Shown: one piece after another, positions 1 to 12,683 of the stretch
Numbering within the stretch: position 1 is the first letter of the stretch
Layout of the letters: every line of letters starts with the position of its first letter
Assembly: GCA_015832175.1 (NCBI GenBank)
Contig: WJXW01000001.1
Location: 3,596,001-3,660,000 of the forward strand
Direction of reading: 5' to 3'
Source: Paraphaeosphaeria minitans
Lineage: Eukaryota > Ascomycota > Dothideomycetes > Pleosporales > Didymosphaeriaceae
Length of the DNA: 64,000 nucleotides
Notes under the pieces: generated by a model
The model's database searches: none
The model's input: the letters and a program-made list of their open reading frames with translations, nothing else
What the model was told of the DNA's origin: nothing
Position numbers and translations under genes: made by a program

Positions 1-71
1 GTGTCAATTAGCAAAAACGAGATTCCATCAGTATTGCATCCACCCCAGCCCACCTCAGCAAACCCAGGGTT

Positions 72-1783
72 CTAGAGGCGTTCCCGAAAAATGGTGGGAA
101 ATTGCATACCTGCTGCACCAATCATGGTATACAAATGTCTGAGCAAATCTGAATGTTGGCTTTCGAGTAAGGGTGTCGGGTATTCGAAGACAAATATGAA
201 AAGGAGGCGTGCCAAAGAACCGTGAAGCTTGAGAAGCACATTGTTTTTGTGTGCACTAAGATATTGGGCGCTCTGCTGAATGATGTCTTTGTAATGTGGA
301 TCGTTTGAAAAGGTTACGTCGATCGATTCGTACAGTCGCTGAAAGTCTGGCTCCGTGAATTTCCGGTCAGCCAGGATACTCCTAGTCAAAAGTCTACACC
401 GGTCCCACAACAATGTCCACTCGCCATCGACCGCTTTTGTAAAGGGAGCCTGCGGCGTATGCACGGTCTCAGGCTCGATAGCACTGACTCTGCCAACCAG
501 ACTCTTTATGATACTTTCGTACTTGGTTGTTTTTCTCTCTTCCCCTGTCAATTGATCCAGAAGAGATTCGAAAACATCGTCGCGGTCGCTGACCACCTCT
601 TTACGCACGCTTTCCAATGTCTCCAGTTCATCGTTTGACCCAGTCCAGCCATCTCTGTGACGCTGCAACAGCCATGATACCATATTAGACAGTGTTTCAA
701 TCTTTGCATCTTTGGCGTCTGGTGGTTCGTTTGCGCCGTACTGTTCTATTGAAGGTTGCCAATTCATTTGAGAGAGATCGGTCTGATCCGTTTGATCGGT
801 CCCTTCATGTTCCTTGCTAGCCACAGTAAAATCCGTTTCACTGGATTCTTGATTCCTGGTGGCGTTTTCGACGACCTCCTCAGACTCTGCTTGAATTGGC
901 ACTGAGACAGGCGGCGTGATGGTCCTGATAATAGTGGTTTTCGTGAATTTTGCTTCTCTAGTAATACTAGCTGGCGGTTTCCGTGAAACAGGTGAGGGTT
1001 GGTGTTGGAAAGGGGAAGGTCGGCTAGATGAGGGTGGTTGAGGTTCTAGTCTCGATACAGGCTCTGGCTCTGGTTCTTGCTCGTGTTCCGAGTTTGAGGT
1101 CGAGGTCGAATCTGATTCTGAAGCTCGAAATAATTTGTTGCGCTCTGTTTCTTCTTCGTCGGCCTGTTGCACGGGATTAGTCCTTGCCGAATTCAAGATA
1201 GTTTGCACCCATAATACAACTTACAATGATGAGAGGGAGCCCCAGCTCATGTCGCATATCATTATATTCAAGCACTGGCGATTGTACCAATTAGCAAATA
1301 TAATTTGGGATGCTCGTAGCGATGACAATCTTAAGTGTGAGGCGTGCAAAGAAAAATAAAGTGCAGCCACGTACCCAGCTCTTCAGGCGCGCGATGCCAC
1401 TCGATGCATCGACTGCCTTTGGACACGACCTCCCGTTTGCTGACGTATTTGGACCCTATTTTGCCAGCTAATTCTTGCAGATATACGACGACTTTGCCTT
1501 CGGCGGTTTTCGCGCTCACTACGCGTCCGAACCTCTTCTGAAACTCCTTGACCAGTGTTTCCTGGAATCGATCATCATCGCCTTGGTCTATGCACCAGTC
1601 GAGCCAGTTGACCAAGAAAACGAGCTCGATTCCTTTGATGCGTGGTTTGGGCCCTGTCCGCGGCGTATGGTTTGTTCCACGCGCAGCAGCGGCTGCATCA
1701 GTGCTGTCGTCGGGAGGTTCCGATGGGGCGAAGCGGTACGGGCCATTGAAGCGACCGCGACGACTCCCAATCTTTTTAGGCAT
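72..1783 (-). CDS. Unknown protein, three-exon gene (516 aa model)
   Basis: I do not recognise a family. The model joins exons 1783-1375, 1274-1225 and 1163-72. Intron 1 (100 bp) starts GTACGT and ends CGCCAG after a TGCTAAT branch-like site. Intron 2 (61 bp) starts GTAAGT and ends CAACAG after GACTAAT. Both joins keep frame and the 50-nt middle exon has no stop, which strongly supports one gene rather than two ORFs. The N-terminus is basic (MPKKIGSRRGRF), followed by an Ala/Pro-rich linker and a compact, mixed-charge part at about residues 50-130. The centre is low complexity (Ser, Glu-Pro, Gln-Pro) and the C-terminal 150 residues look folded and helical. No signal peptide or membrane segment is visible. 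The far 3' end lies close to the window edge but the stop is inside it. Nothing in the neighbours suggests a role. Confidence 0.7.
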
Positions 1784-3424
1784 TCTAGCCGCCTAGCAGC
1801 TGGCGATGGTCGCGACAAGACGCGGCAGTGAAGATGTGAAGGTGGAGAGGAATCGGCTAGAAACCTTTTGAGATGCGAATCATATGACAGGCTGGTCTAG
1901 ACCGGTAGAAGAATGGCGTCTGCTTCCATCATAATTAGCTTGCAGGCACAGGCGGGTACAATCGACTCAGCCCCAATTCGCTCTAGACTCATATAGAAAA
2001 TCGGGGGCAGAGCCTGTACGTGCATGTAACTGGTGCGGGTTGAGGATGCGGCTGTATCGAGGCGCTCCAACCGAGCGATTTCATACGTTACAGTTGACCG
2101 ATCGGATTCGCAGTGAACATGCCCGCAGGTGGCCTTGACCACACCGACTTAAGCATGCGAAAGGAGGTGCAGGAACAGCGACTCGATGTTGACCTTGTGC
2201 ACCGTGTGCGCTTGCCTAGGTACTGCTTTTCATGCCAAATGTCTTGGCCCCAGCCGCGTGCAACCTCAACGCATCTCACCACACCCGCCCAGGAACACAG
2301 AGTGAGCCCAGCAGCTCGGCCTTCTTATGATTATATGCATGCATTCATATATTACAAGCCTCTGCAACCCGTCCCTGTCGCGCTTTCCATCCACGCTCCG
2401 GTATTTTGTGGCGGGAAACACATCGCATTGAGTTGCGGCTTCAAATCGACTCCCAGAGCTTCACATACCTTACCTACTCGACGTGTTCGCTTCCGTATGA
2501 GCGATCGAAACATTGACCGAATGTGCGCCCCGAGCCAGCGCGTCGAAGCTCAGAGAGTTTCCAGGTGGTCACTGTCGGCCCGAATACCTATCGATCTACG
2601 ATGCATTGAGACCAATGCACATACCGTACCTAATGCTCGGAACAACCACATACCCCGCGTATCAACCATTCGACGATAATACCTCGAACCGTAGAAAATA
2701 TCAAAACTTCGCGAGAAAACAATGAGGTTGGCCGTGGGAGGACAATCTACTTTGTCAGAATGCAGGGAAAGGCGCAACAGTACCGATGTGTTCATACATG
2801 TTCACATTTTAAGTGATGAGGGGCGATGAAGATGCCCGGTGCAAAGGTCCAAGATTGCAGGCCTGCACTAGGGTGAAACACATGCTTAAGTGGTCATCGT
2901 GTCAGAAGCCCCGCCTCATTCCCCACGCGTGTCTATCTAATGCTAGATTGCAGATCAATTGTGCATCGTGACACAGCAACCTCGCGCCGCTCGGAAACTA
3001 CAAACTCAATTTGCGATGAAATCTCCTCCGATTCGTATCCAGCCGCAGCCCTACGGCGTTCCTCTGGATACTCCGACATCTCCTCGGCTTCTTGGGCTTA
3101 GACCACGATAGAATCTTGTCCTGATGATACTCCATTCGGTAAGTCATCTCCGATTTGTGTTCACGTATCCTGGCCCCCATTCTCCCGCAGAGGGTCATAG
3201 TGACTATGTCGATTGGACGGATGTAATGTGGCTTCGTGACCACACATCGAGCGATGGCGATCAAAAGTATAATGCAGAAAGGGGTAATCTAGTAAGAGGT
3301 AGAACCGCGACTCGAAGAGGCTCGCGTTGTTGGTACATGTGAGTCGGCGCGCGTTGGTGGAGCACTTTGGGAATCTATGTAAAATACAGTATCTTCGAGC
3401 GCATTCCAGGTGCTCTTGATTGTG
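1784..3424. other. Intergenic, no supported gene
   Basis: Several open frames of 60-190 codons occur on both strands, but none has a recognisable domain, a good intron model or a consistent coding character. The stretch lies upstream of the unknown gene at 72-1783 and downstream of the bZIP gene, so it should hold the promoter of the former (just above 1783) and the 3' UTR of the latter. I see no repeat or RNA gene in it. Confidence 0.5.
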
Positions 3425-4305
3425 CTATTTCGCCGGGCCAGTGTATCTCGTGTAGGCGAATGGAGACGACGCGGCTGAGGAAGGCAAAGACGCATTCGAG
3501 ATTCCCATGTTCTGCTGACTATCGAACCTTCTACAGTGCCTGTACGGCCCAAGTACAAACAAATCCGGGTCGGGTGTGCGAGTCTGTTGAGGAGGGGTCG
3601 GAAGCTGATCGAAGGTGTGGTGCGTCTGTTGTGGTGGCGTGTACAAGCCCTCTGCCCCAGAAGAAGACACGGGTGGGGTGTAATCTACGTTGGGCATCCA
3701 AATCGGAACGGTCCAGGTTGACACATTGACGTTGGATGTATGTTCATACATCAGATGGTTCCAGGTGCTTTCGTACGCAGTGTAATTTTGGAATGGACGG
3801 CCGAATTGACGATCATAAGATCCTGTTGCGGCCGAAATCACAGAATCCATAGGTTTGTCACTTGTGACTGCTGGTGGTGGGAAACGGGAGTTGGGTGGGG
3901 GTGGGAAGGCTGGTGCTGGTTGCGTTTGAATTTGGTATTCTGGTGTCACCATGCGTTCCTGGTGTGCCTCTTCAACAGCTTGCGCAGCATCTTCCGGTGA
4001 CTCCCCGTCTCTCAGAAGCTGTTGCAGGTATTGCAGTTTCCTCTTGCGCTTCTCCCCTGGAAGCTTGTCAGACACAATTCGATTGACAACCTGGAGGATT
4101 ACCCACTGTAATTTCTGGAGGCGATTCGGTTCTGCTGTTTCCTAATCTCGCTGTTGACTTTCTTTGGTTTTCTTCCCGGCTCCTGCCCCTCAAAATCTTC
4201 GTTCGCCTTCCTGCTAGAGGGTCTTCGTGTAGTATGAGACTGTTTTGACAGCATGGCGCCAGCAGATAGTACCATCGAATGCAGTGTATTAGCGTGCAGA
4301 AACAT
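3425..4305 (-). CDS. bZIP transcription factor (spliced, about 276 aa)
   Basis: Two exons, 4305-4107 and 4056-3425, flank a 50-bp intron (GTGGGT to TTCCAG). Splicing joins IASRNY to REKRKRKL and rebuilds a complete basic region with the invariant N-x7-R spacing (Asn59 to Arg67), preceded by Lys/Arg-rich RKPKKVNSEIRKQQ. Unspliced, neither frame contains the motif, so the intron is firmly supported. The zipper after it is short (LQYLQQLLRDG), and the rest is Pro/Gln-rich and disordered, as in many small ascomycete bZIP proteins. It should bind DNA as a dimer in the nucleus; the target genes cannot be told from sequence. The start is uncertain: in-frame ATGs lie at 4305, 4275 and 4254, and only a few N-terminal residues are affected. 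The gene stands alone between gene-poor stretches. Confidence 0.85.
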
Positions 4306-7300
4306 CCGGAACCCGCGCTCGATGGCCCTTTTAGTTCGATGGAGCGGATCGCCAAGGACAGCCGTTGTATATAAACGTCCGGTTTCTGGAACACCGTAGA
4401 TGGCCGCCTAGCCGAACAGGGTGGCAATTCCTGCTAACACCTTGTCTTGGAAAGCTGAATAACAGCGACAGGAATAGCAGCGTATGTGTGGTCCACAACT
4501 AGAGTCCGCAGTAAGTCCTCCCGCCACGAATTTGACCTTAGAACCGCCTTGCTATGTAGGCAATGGATTAGGAAATTGACGCACGTCGTTACCATAGTGC
4601 GCCTTTCGCATATCGACATGTGCTTCCTGGAGAAGCATGATGGTCGGTGCTATTGGCCATCGGTGACTCGGTGCACAGGGCTCGTGGAGGTTTAGTTAAC
4701 AATGACCACATTCGGCATTTCAGCCGCTCAAATTCGAAGTCTGATGTTCGATGAATCATCCGATTAGCTGCGAGTTTGGTCCGTGAGCGCTCACACACAC
4801 CAAAGGGCGTGTGGGCGGTGGACACAAATCACAGGCTCAACAAAAAGCCAGCACAGCATCGAGTCATAGGTAGGTAGGTAAGCGGACGCGCCTCTGTATG
4901 GCGAAAGAATTAATTGCAAAGAAAAGCGCGAAGCATAGTCGAAGGATGCCGCATCGATTTCCCGGGGCCATGTTCATGCACACTTCAGCCGTGCTAGGTC
5001 TAACAGAGATTAGCTCTATGCTTAAATTATCTTGCGCCAATGAACTGTGATGAGAGGTGATGCGTAAGCATAGGTCCGAACGGCCTGACCGCCAAATGGC
5101 GACTTCACGGTGCGCACTGGACTTATTTGTCGATTTGAGGCCCTATCCGGGCCGGACAGACTGCTTATTGGAGTAATTATTTGAATGAGAGATGACTCGA
5201 CATGCATGGCTCAGCCCTATGAGGTCACCCCAATAAAATGACTGCATGTTGCGCCGACTGCTTGCTACCACGATTACATCTGGCTGCTGTCTTGATCTGC
5301 ATTGACGCCTACATCCGGTCAAGTGATCTGACTGGGAGGTATCCATACTATGAGTGAAGATCCCTCGCAGGATTGAAGTGAGGAAATGAGTCCCGGTGAA
5401 ATATACCGGAACTCCGGATGCGACAATATTGCTGTACGTTGCCCGATGTTTCGGTGTTGGCGGTCAGACAATATCGATCACTCGTCAAGTCACCGTTTCG
5501 CGAGAGCGGGGAGAATCAACTCATGATTCAGTGTCCTACCAGTATATCCCCTGGACTGCAGAATTGTCACCATAGAAGGGGGCATCTTCCAGCGGATATA
5601 TACTGGTCCCGTGGCTCGGCCGAGCCTTTTGATGCTTCACGCTCAACACTTGGGTCGTTACCCGGCACACGCTTACGAGTTCATCATCCGGGGAAAAGAA
5701 GATGGCAACGTTGCTGCAAGTTGAACACGCACAATGGACGTGGAGGAAGAATCTCAGCTGAGCCCAACTACTAAAGTTCCACTAGACGTCGGAAGCAAAA
5801 CATGATTCATTCATTGTCGCCTCAAGGAGTGAATCGGGGACGCGGACAAACCTCCTCACTTGAACACGGTTGGTTACTATAGCCACCATGTGCTAATGTA
5901 ACACCATACAGTACAAATATCCTTTCGGAAGAGCTAGCGGAAAGGTTCATCGTAGCCAATGGCAAGATATATTCAGCGAACTAACAGTGGATAGGTTATC
6001 ATCCCTACCAACCCATCTCCGATGTGCACCAAGTGCACGAATTCTCTTACTTCATGCGCCACACGCAAACATCTTAGAATTTTCCTTGCTTCTTCGGATC
6101 ATAGAAGACTTTGTCATCCAAATTTAGGTATGCTTGCTAACACACATGCTCCGGTATCGCTTGGCGTGCAAGAACTCTGGAATCCTAGAGATCAATACAT
6201 CAACGCAAGGTTTCAGATACAATCTTCCGTCTCACCGTTCACTGCTGGCTCTCGGTAGACTACGACAACTATATCTTATGCAACCCTTCAGTACTGATAT
6301 ATCTATCTCATTGGTGACTCATTCATCAAGTCGCTCCACATAGAGCAGTCAGCCAAGGAATTCCTCAACACATAGACAGTCGATTGCATGACTTGCAAGA
6401 CAGTTCTACCTTCAGGTTCTCGCTCGTCCCAACGACCAGTCCACAATCCTCCATCTAATTCACGATCTGCTAGCACCCCCACTTACCCGCACAATCCTCT
6501 GCCAATTCCAAACCAACACAACATCACCCTGTCACGCGAACCAAGACTTTTCCCAACCCCAGAACATCCACCCTGATCGCCCTAAGCTTCGTGGCTTGGG
6601 CCCACGTCAAGCCTGACCTGACACGCAGCTGACCTCCGCCGCAGTAGCCGCAGCAGATCCTAATCGTAAATCTCACGTTTCGGGTGCACGATACGATAGC
6701 TGAAAACCGGTGGAAGCAAAGGATCGGTCGGAGGAGAAACATGGCATTCACGCAAGCCTAGACGATGTCGATGTTTGTTCATGAGCGTTGTGCTTCGATG
6801 GAGCATGCGTTCCATTCGGCACGAGACAAAGGAGGAGCAAAAAGACACTGTACTACACTTGCAATGCACAACGAGTATAAAGCGAAGGTTTCTTCGTTGC
6901 CAAGGGTACCTGACCGTACCGTCCAAACCCAAAAGTTGCCCAAGCCCACTGTACGTGAGTCTTCCATGCCATCAAACGCCAAGCTTCATGATAGTACAGC
7001 ACGCACGCTCGCTATGCTCAAAACCAGACCCGATGAACGCCACTTGAAACCCAGACCCGATGAACGCCATTTCAAAACCAAACCCGATGAACGCCACTTC
7101 TAAATCAGACCCGATGAAGGCCAATCCAGTACCAGACCGAATGAATGCCAACCCAAAAAAATACAGTGAACGACAAACCGATTCCGAAACACAGAACGCT
7201 CTATGAACATCGTAAGCCACAGGCGTTTCGTTTCCAACACGCCGTGATCAAAAAGGCCATAATACAAGAGAATGGTATAAACGGGCCTTCGCGCCATAAT

Positions 7301-7330
7301 GCATCAACGCTCAAAACCAAGTCGTGCATA
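4306..7330. other. 3 kb intergenic stretch, no supported gene
   Basis: Open frames here are short (mostly under 120 codons), lack domains and overlap on opposite strands. The right end holds a 27-bp tandem repeat, listed separately. The left end should contain the bZIP promoter. I see no RNA gene, transposon end or coding relic. Confidence 0.5.
7025..7159. repeat. 27-bp tandem repeat, about 5 imperfect copies
   Basis: Copies of a unit beginning cagacccgatgaacgcc start at 7025, 7052, 7079, 7106 and 7133, an exact 27-bp period, with increasing divergence to the right. The period is a multiple of three, so both strands stay open across it, producing spurious ORFs with a repeating nine-residue motif. 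It lies just beyond the 3' end of the INCENP gene. Confidence 0.9.
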
Positions 7331-7588
7331 CTACGGTCCACGGCTGGGGCGGGCAGTTGATCGTGGATTGTAAGTTCGAATACCCTCGCGGTACTCCCTC
7401 TGGATCGCCTCCCGTTGTTGCCGCATCCATTCTGCGTCAAAAACTTTCTGCCTCTCCTGCCTCTCCTTCGCCTCCTGGACTCGGACTTTCTGCCTCTCTT
7501 TCGCCTGCTGTATTCTTCGCTGTCTTTCCGCTTCTTGGGCTTTGAGTTTCGCACGCACCTCCCGGACCGCCTCTTCTTCAGCACCATA
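7331..7588 (-). other. 85-codon open frame directly after the INCENP stop codon
   Basis: Immediately after the TAG stop of the INCENP gene, the same reading frame stays open for 85 codons and ends at TAG (7333-7331). It encodes a Glu/Arg/Gln-rich helix (for example KERQERQKVFDAEWMRQQRE) ending REGIRTYNPRSTARPSRGP. That tail resembles the INCENP C-terminus, REGAWTYNP...QPNRGP, and both are followed by TAG-TAT-G. The DNA is also similar over the last about 50 bp. This is best read as an old tandem duplication of the gene's 3' end. Whether it is translated, by stop readthrough or alternative splicing, cannot be told. Confidence 0.6.
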
Positions 7589-10500
7589 CTACGGGCCACG
7601 GTTGGGCTGGGGTGTCGGTCGCGGGCTTGGATTGTAAGTCCAGGCACCCTCACGGACGAGCCGCTCTTTCGCCTCCCGGTCTTTGCGCCTCTCTTCTTCA
7701 GTGACCTGGTCGTTGGCCCAGTAGGCACTGCTGGTGCGCTCGCGGAAGCGCTTGTGCCTCTCCTTATTCGGAAAGACTTGCTCCATGTTAAGGGGCGCAA
7801 TCGGACCGAACACCTGCTCCGGGTCGACCAGTTGTTGCTGCGTCAACAACTCCCGTAGGTTTGGTGTATTCACCCAGCTGGGCTGCTCAAAGTCGTTGTC
7901 CGAGTCCTCGTCTTCAGAGTCGGTCAAGATATCTGGCAGCTTGATGTCCTCGCCATTGGGATATTGTGGCTGTGGAGTCTTCGCTGACTGAGCCGGCTCG
8001 GCAAATGGGATCTTGCCCTTTGCGAACTGCGAGTTGGGATGCGCCGGCGTGATGGGGTTCATCTTTGCTTGGGTAGAAGGACGCTTAGGGGGCCGCTGGA
8101 GCGTAGACTCGTCTTGCTCGAATGGTCGCTTTGCAGGCTTAGCTGGATTGACCGGGGGAACGGGGACTTGAATGCGGTTGGCGTCCTGAATCGTTTGCAT
8201 ACGCACGATCGGGCGAGCAGACGCGAGGTCTGCACGTGTCGGAGCCGGGACTGCCTTGGGCTTCTCAATGGGCTTCTCTGCCGGCTTTTGTACAGGTGGC
8301 CTCGCGACGCGAGGCGCTGGTTTGGGAGCTGGCTTGTAAGATGCTCCAGACTTGGTCGACAGAGATGATGCTGGTCGGGGCGGCACGGTATGAGTAGACT
8401 TGGTGGTAGGTGGACCCATCCTCTGCGTAGAAGGAGCTGACTTGGCTGCAACCGGAGCGGTAGCTGACGGAGCAGGGACTGAAGCGGCGTGCTTGGATAC
8501 AGCAGGCGGAGCCTGGCCATAACGACTGTTGTGTAAAGAAACCATGATCTTCTGAGGCTTGGCCTTGGGAAGCGTCTCCTTGCTGTTGGGCTTCACAAGT
8601 TTCTTTGGCTCAGGCTTGCGCGGCTCTCTAAGCTTTGTTCCAGTCGTCGGAAGAAAGCTCTTCGGAGGGGGCGGCGGGGGCATTTCATCTGCCGAGTCAG
8701 TTTCGTTAGAAGTTGCAGTGTTTGCCCGGGCTGGCTGAGGGCGAGGTTGCGATGCCTGGGCGATAGAGACTGGCGTTTTTGTAGTAGCGGTAGGGACCTG
8801 TCTCAGGCTTTGTTGCGAGGACATTGCTGACGGCGTCTTCGTAGTTGTAGCCTTAGCCTTCTGGTGATGCGCAGCAGCTTTAAGTTGTTCCTTCGAACGC
8901 ATTTCTTTTAGTTTATCGTCAAGACGCTGCTTCTCCCTGCTATCTTTCTCCTTCTGCTTCTCTCGTTCAGTAGAGCTGCGAGTTCGTCGGCCATCCTCTT
9001 TCGCAGGGCTGCTAGACGTCGCGGAGGTTGCCTTCGACTTGGTGGACTTTAAAGACTCCTTGGAGGTTGACCGTAAGTGTGAGAAAATAGATGTGCCAGC
9101 TTTCTCATTGCGCTGCGGGCTGCGGAAAACATCATCTCTGGACTGCTGATCCTTGATTGTGGGGCGCACGGGGCTTTGAGAGAGTGCATCGAGTTTGACC
9201 TGCGCACTGGTGGCACTTGAACCAATGATCTTCTCTTTGGCGGCACGGAGAGCTGAATAGAACTTAGCCTTGGAAGCGCTGAGAGGGCCATCCATGTATT
9301 TCTTACCAGTCGGGGAGCCTGTCGGGGTGGTTGACTCCACGACTGCCGGAAGATCAGAGTTAGAGACGGAGACTGGCTTCGGCTTGGCCTTGTCTGGGGA
9401 TGGCCGGGCTTGTTCGGAGTGGCTCTTGCTGAAAAGGGGGCGCTTAGGGCTCGGTGCCGGGGCAGCAGTCCGGATAGGTGAGATCCAGTCGTCATCGTCA
9501 TCGTCACTGTGCTCTAGTACTGCAGGAGGAAGGCTGGGATACGCTGGCTGCGAGAGGGGTGCTAGCTGCGCCGACTGCGGGGGTTGCAACTGCTGCGAGG
9601 ACTCCTTCATTTGTGATGCAGAGAAGCTCGTTGCCTGGCTCACCTGGGACGCCAGGATGTTCTGGCTGATTCGCTTTGGTGCCTCATTCTGCTGCTTGAG
9701 CATGTTGATGCGCTCAAGAAGGCGCTGAGATGACGTCTTGTTGTGGAGTTTGGTCGCTTCCAGCTCCTCGCGTGGCAGCTCTGGTCGCTCCTCGTCTACA
9801 TCCATTGCATCTTGCTGGGGTTCTGGAGCCGGTAACTGAGAGCCACCAAGGCTTTTACCGCCGGTGAATCGGCCCAAGTTACTGCTCCGTGCCTTGTTAA
9901 GGTCAACATGGCTGGTTCGAGATGTTCGATTGCCCATGCTCTTCTTTGCAAGCAATGGCTCGCGTGCCGGCAAGGAAGCAAATGTGAGACTGCTCTTCCG
10001 AACCAGTGGCTTCATGGGGCTGGATGAGTCGGATGGCGATCGAACATCGTCATCAATTTCCATGTTGTTTTCGACCTCGTGGTGAACAACCGTATCATCG
10101 TGCTGTACTTCCTCAATTTCGGCGTGTTCTGAAGTAGTGAAAATCTCGGCCGGCGGCATGAGTGTTTTCGGTTCCGGCGCATCTGCACGTTGACCCGCAG
10201 TAGTAAGCGCGGTGTGTGTGTCAGCGGAAATGCTATATGCCTCTGAGACACGCCTTGGTGGCTCTGGGAATGCAGGTATGTCGTCGATTGCCATGTCATC
10301 GGCATCTGAACTCTGATCATGGCGGAGAACAGTACCCTGAGCGTCGGACTCTGGCCCATCTAGCCTGGTCTCGTCGACCTCCATCGTGTCGTGCTCCTCG
10401 TATCTCGCGCGCAAGTCTTCGTTGGAAGCACTCTTGTTGTTGCTGTTGCTGCCAAATGCTTCTTTTGCTGATACGAAAGAGTCGCCGTCATCACGTCGTT

Positions 10501-11298
10501 CTTCCTCACAAGCCTCTGTCGACGATGCGAAAGACCGACCAAAGGACTGTGTCGCTTGTGTAGGCTGTGTAGACTGTGTCTTTGGTGGGGAAAACACATC
10601 GTCATCTTGAGAAAGGGCCGTGCCCTGTGTTGACGCTACTTGACTGTACTGCGATTCGGCGGTGGATTGCGCTGTCGCGGGTCGGCGCTCGGGGGACGCT
10701 TGCTGGCTGCGATATCCATAGCTGCCTCGGTTCTCTTTGTCTTTGTTGATTAGGCTCGCGAATAGTGAAGCGGCGGGCGACTTCGCTGGTGATCGTGCAG
10801 GTAGGACGTTCTCCACATCTTCTGCGATGTTGAAACGCGATTTGATTGGACCCTTGTTGAGGTGACCCTTGAGGCTCTGTTCGGCCGTGCTAGTGCGGCG
10901 TTGCGCATTTCCACTAACAATGTTTCCTAGAGGCTGCGGACAAGTTAGAAGGTGGTTGGGGATCAGATGGAAGCAAGCGCGTACCTGACGCGTCTCTACA
11001 GCCTGCTTGCGCGCGGTTCGCGGTGTCTTTCCGCGTAATTTTCCGGGAGTTTTGAAGACGTCCAGTTTATTCCTGAGGGCTGGTCAGCAGCTGCGCCAAT
11101 GGAGCGGGCAGGCGCGACGTACTCTCCATTTCGTGCAAATATCTCGGCCATGTGCTCATTGAGCCATTCGAGCTCATTGCGCACTGAGAAGCCGAAGTCT
11201 TCGACCTCCTGCGCGACTAAATCGTCTGCCTGCTTCCTCTCGTCGAGGACCCAGCCTGCAGAGCCTATGGCTGGGACCCTGTTTCGAGCGGCAGCCAT
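7589..11298 (-). CDS. sli15: Inner centromere protein INCENP/Sli15 (1202 aa)
   Basis: This is the scaffold of the chromosomal passenger complex, which carries Aurora (Ipl1/Ark1) kinase to centromeres and the spindle midzone. Three exons, 11298-11123, 11072-10985 and 10933-7589, are joined by introns of 50 and 51 bp (GTACGT to CCTCAG; GTACGC to CCGCAG), both in frame. The N-terminus carries the conserved fungal INCENP block (VRNELEWLNEHM), and exon 2 supplies VFKTPGKLRGKTPRTARK. A long disordered middle is rich in Ser/Pro/Lys with a charged helix near residues 700-770. The C-terminal IN-box, about residues 1100-1163, has PSWVNTPNLRELL, a DPEQVFG stretch and the terminal RTSSAYW, whose TSS is the usual Aurora phosphorylation site. 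A further 39 residues follow. The apparent start at 10816 in the longest frame is GTG and is not the true start. Confidence 0.95.
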
Positions 11299-12683
11299 CG
11301 CGTCGTCTCCTGCGGGCGTGTGAAATCCAGGGAAGACGCGTGTCGTTACGTGTCAGGCGGGATGGAGACAATTATTGTGGTGCAGTATACTAGCTGAGCA
11401 TGGTGCACTAGAGCTTGGGTGTGGTTGTGCGTAATTGTCGCGATGTGGTCGCGATGTGTGGAGGACCGGGAAGGTGCGAGCACTGACGAGCCATTTGTTG
11501 TGAGCCAGTGGGCCCAAAACATTGCGCGCACGGACAGTGACTGCCCCGCTAACACGGAAAGGTGCTAACGGCCCCGGGCCTCGAGACATCTGAGATGCTC
11601 AGAATCGCCACCGTGTATCGACCGACTCCAATACCGTATTTCAACGTCGTCTCGGCAATCCCTTCATTGTGAACTGTGGCCGCACGTCAGAAGGCCTCCA
11701 AGCATGTCTAGTGGGGAATCCTGCGTGGCCGACCTAGGCTGCTAGGCAATGCTAGCTGCCAACACGATGGCTTCAGATCATCCGTCTCCACAGACCGTGC
11801 CATAGGTAGGTACCTAGTGTCACGGACCTCCCACGTACACTTACAGTGTGAACTCCAGAATACTCTTCGGGAACTGTTTTGATGCAGCACTTTGCCCACT
11901 CACCAGCATGCAGCCGTTTAAAACGCATCCCCAGGCAAGTCCTCCCTTTTTTTAGTACTGGGGCCGACAAGTAAGATTATGTTCCGCTGTAGCATTTTGG
12001 TGAATGTGAACAACAAGGACGAACTGCTGGGTTGTAGTTTTACAGACGTGTTGCAGAGTGGGCCATGACAGGACTGGGCGCGCTACAATTGCAATTTCCG
12101 TGTCATCCACTGCGCAGCGTGGTCCATTGATAGAATCGACTCGCTTCTTACAAAAAGCAGGAGAACGGACAAGTGGCAAAGATGTCTGTTGGTACCAGAG
12201 CTTGTCGTCTGCACGTATCTGCATTCGGGACCAGCAAAGCCCGGAACCGACATCTTCATGAAACCGGTGCGAACTAGATACCCTTCCGTCCTACACATAA
12301 CCAAGTGCACCGCTGCGTCTCTAGTATGGAGAAGCGCCGGGCGAAGTTTATGGCATTTGGAAAGGCTCGAGGAACGAGGAGCTTAGCCCAAAATCAGAGA
12401 CCGTGAGCTGGACTACCTTGATTGCAGCCGTCAGGGAGAACCTATGACAACGTGTCAGAGGGACATGATTACGATCTAACCCAATAGCTTGGACGGTACC
12501 ACGGTCTTGGAAATTGCACACCTGCCATCATCCCAACAACCATGTTTTCATGATGGGGTCCAAATGCCCTCCTCATCATTGGCCGGCACGAATGACTGTA
12601 CTCTCAACAGCTTAAAACACCGTATGCTTGTTCGCACTCTCTTTAATCTCTGCACCATAACGTGAACTCAGTCTGCATTCACA
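11299..12683. other. Divergent intergenic region, INCENP and unknown gene promoters
   Basis: The 1.4 kb lies between two divergently transcribed genes and should contain both promoters. Open frames are short and unsupported. The last 100 bases before 12684 are CT-rich (ctctctttaatctctgcacc), as expected near a fungal transcription start. No repeat or RNA gene seen. Confidence 0.5.

Noticed and set aside
2113..2679. 188-codon plus-strand open frame
   Set aside because: No recognisable domain, no leader signals, and high His/Arg/Pro content typical of non-coding sequence.
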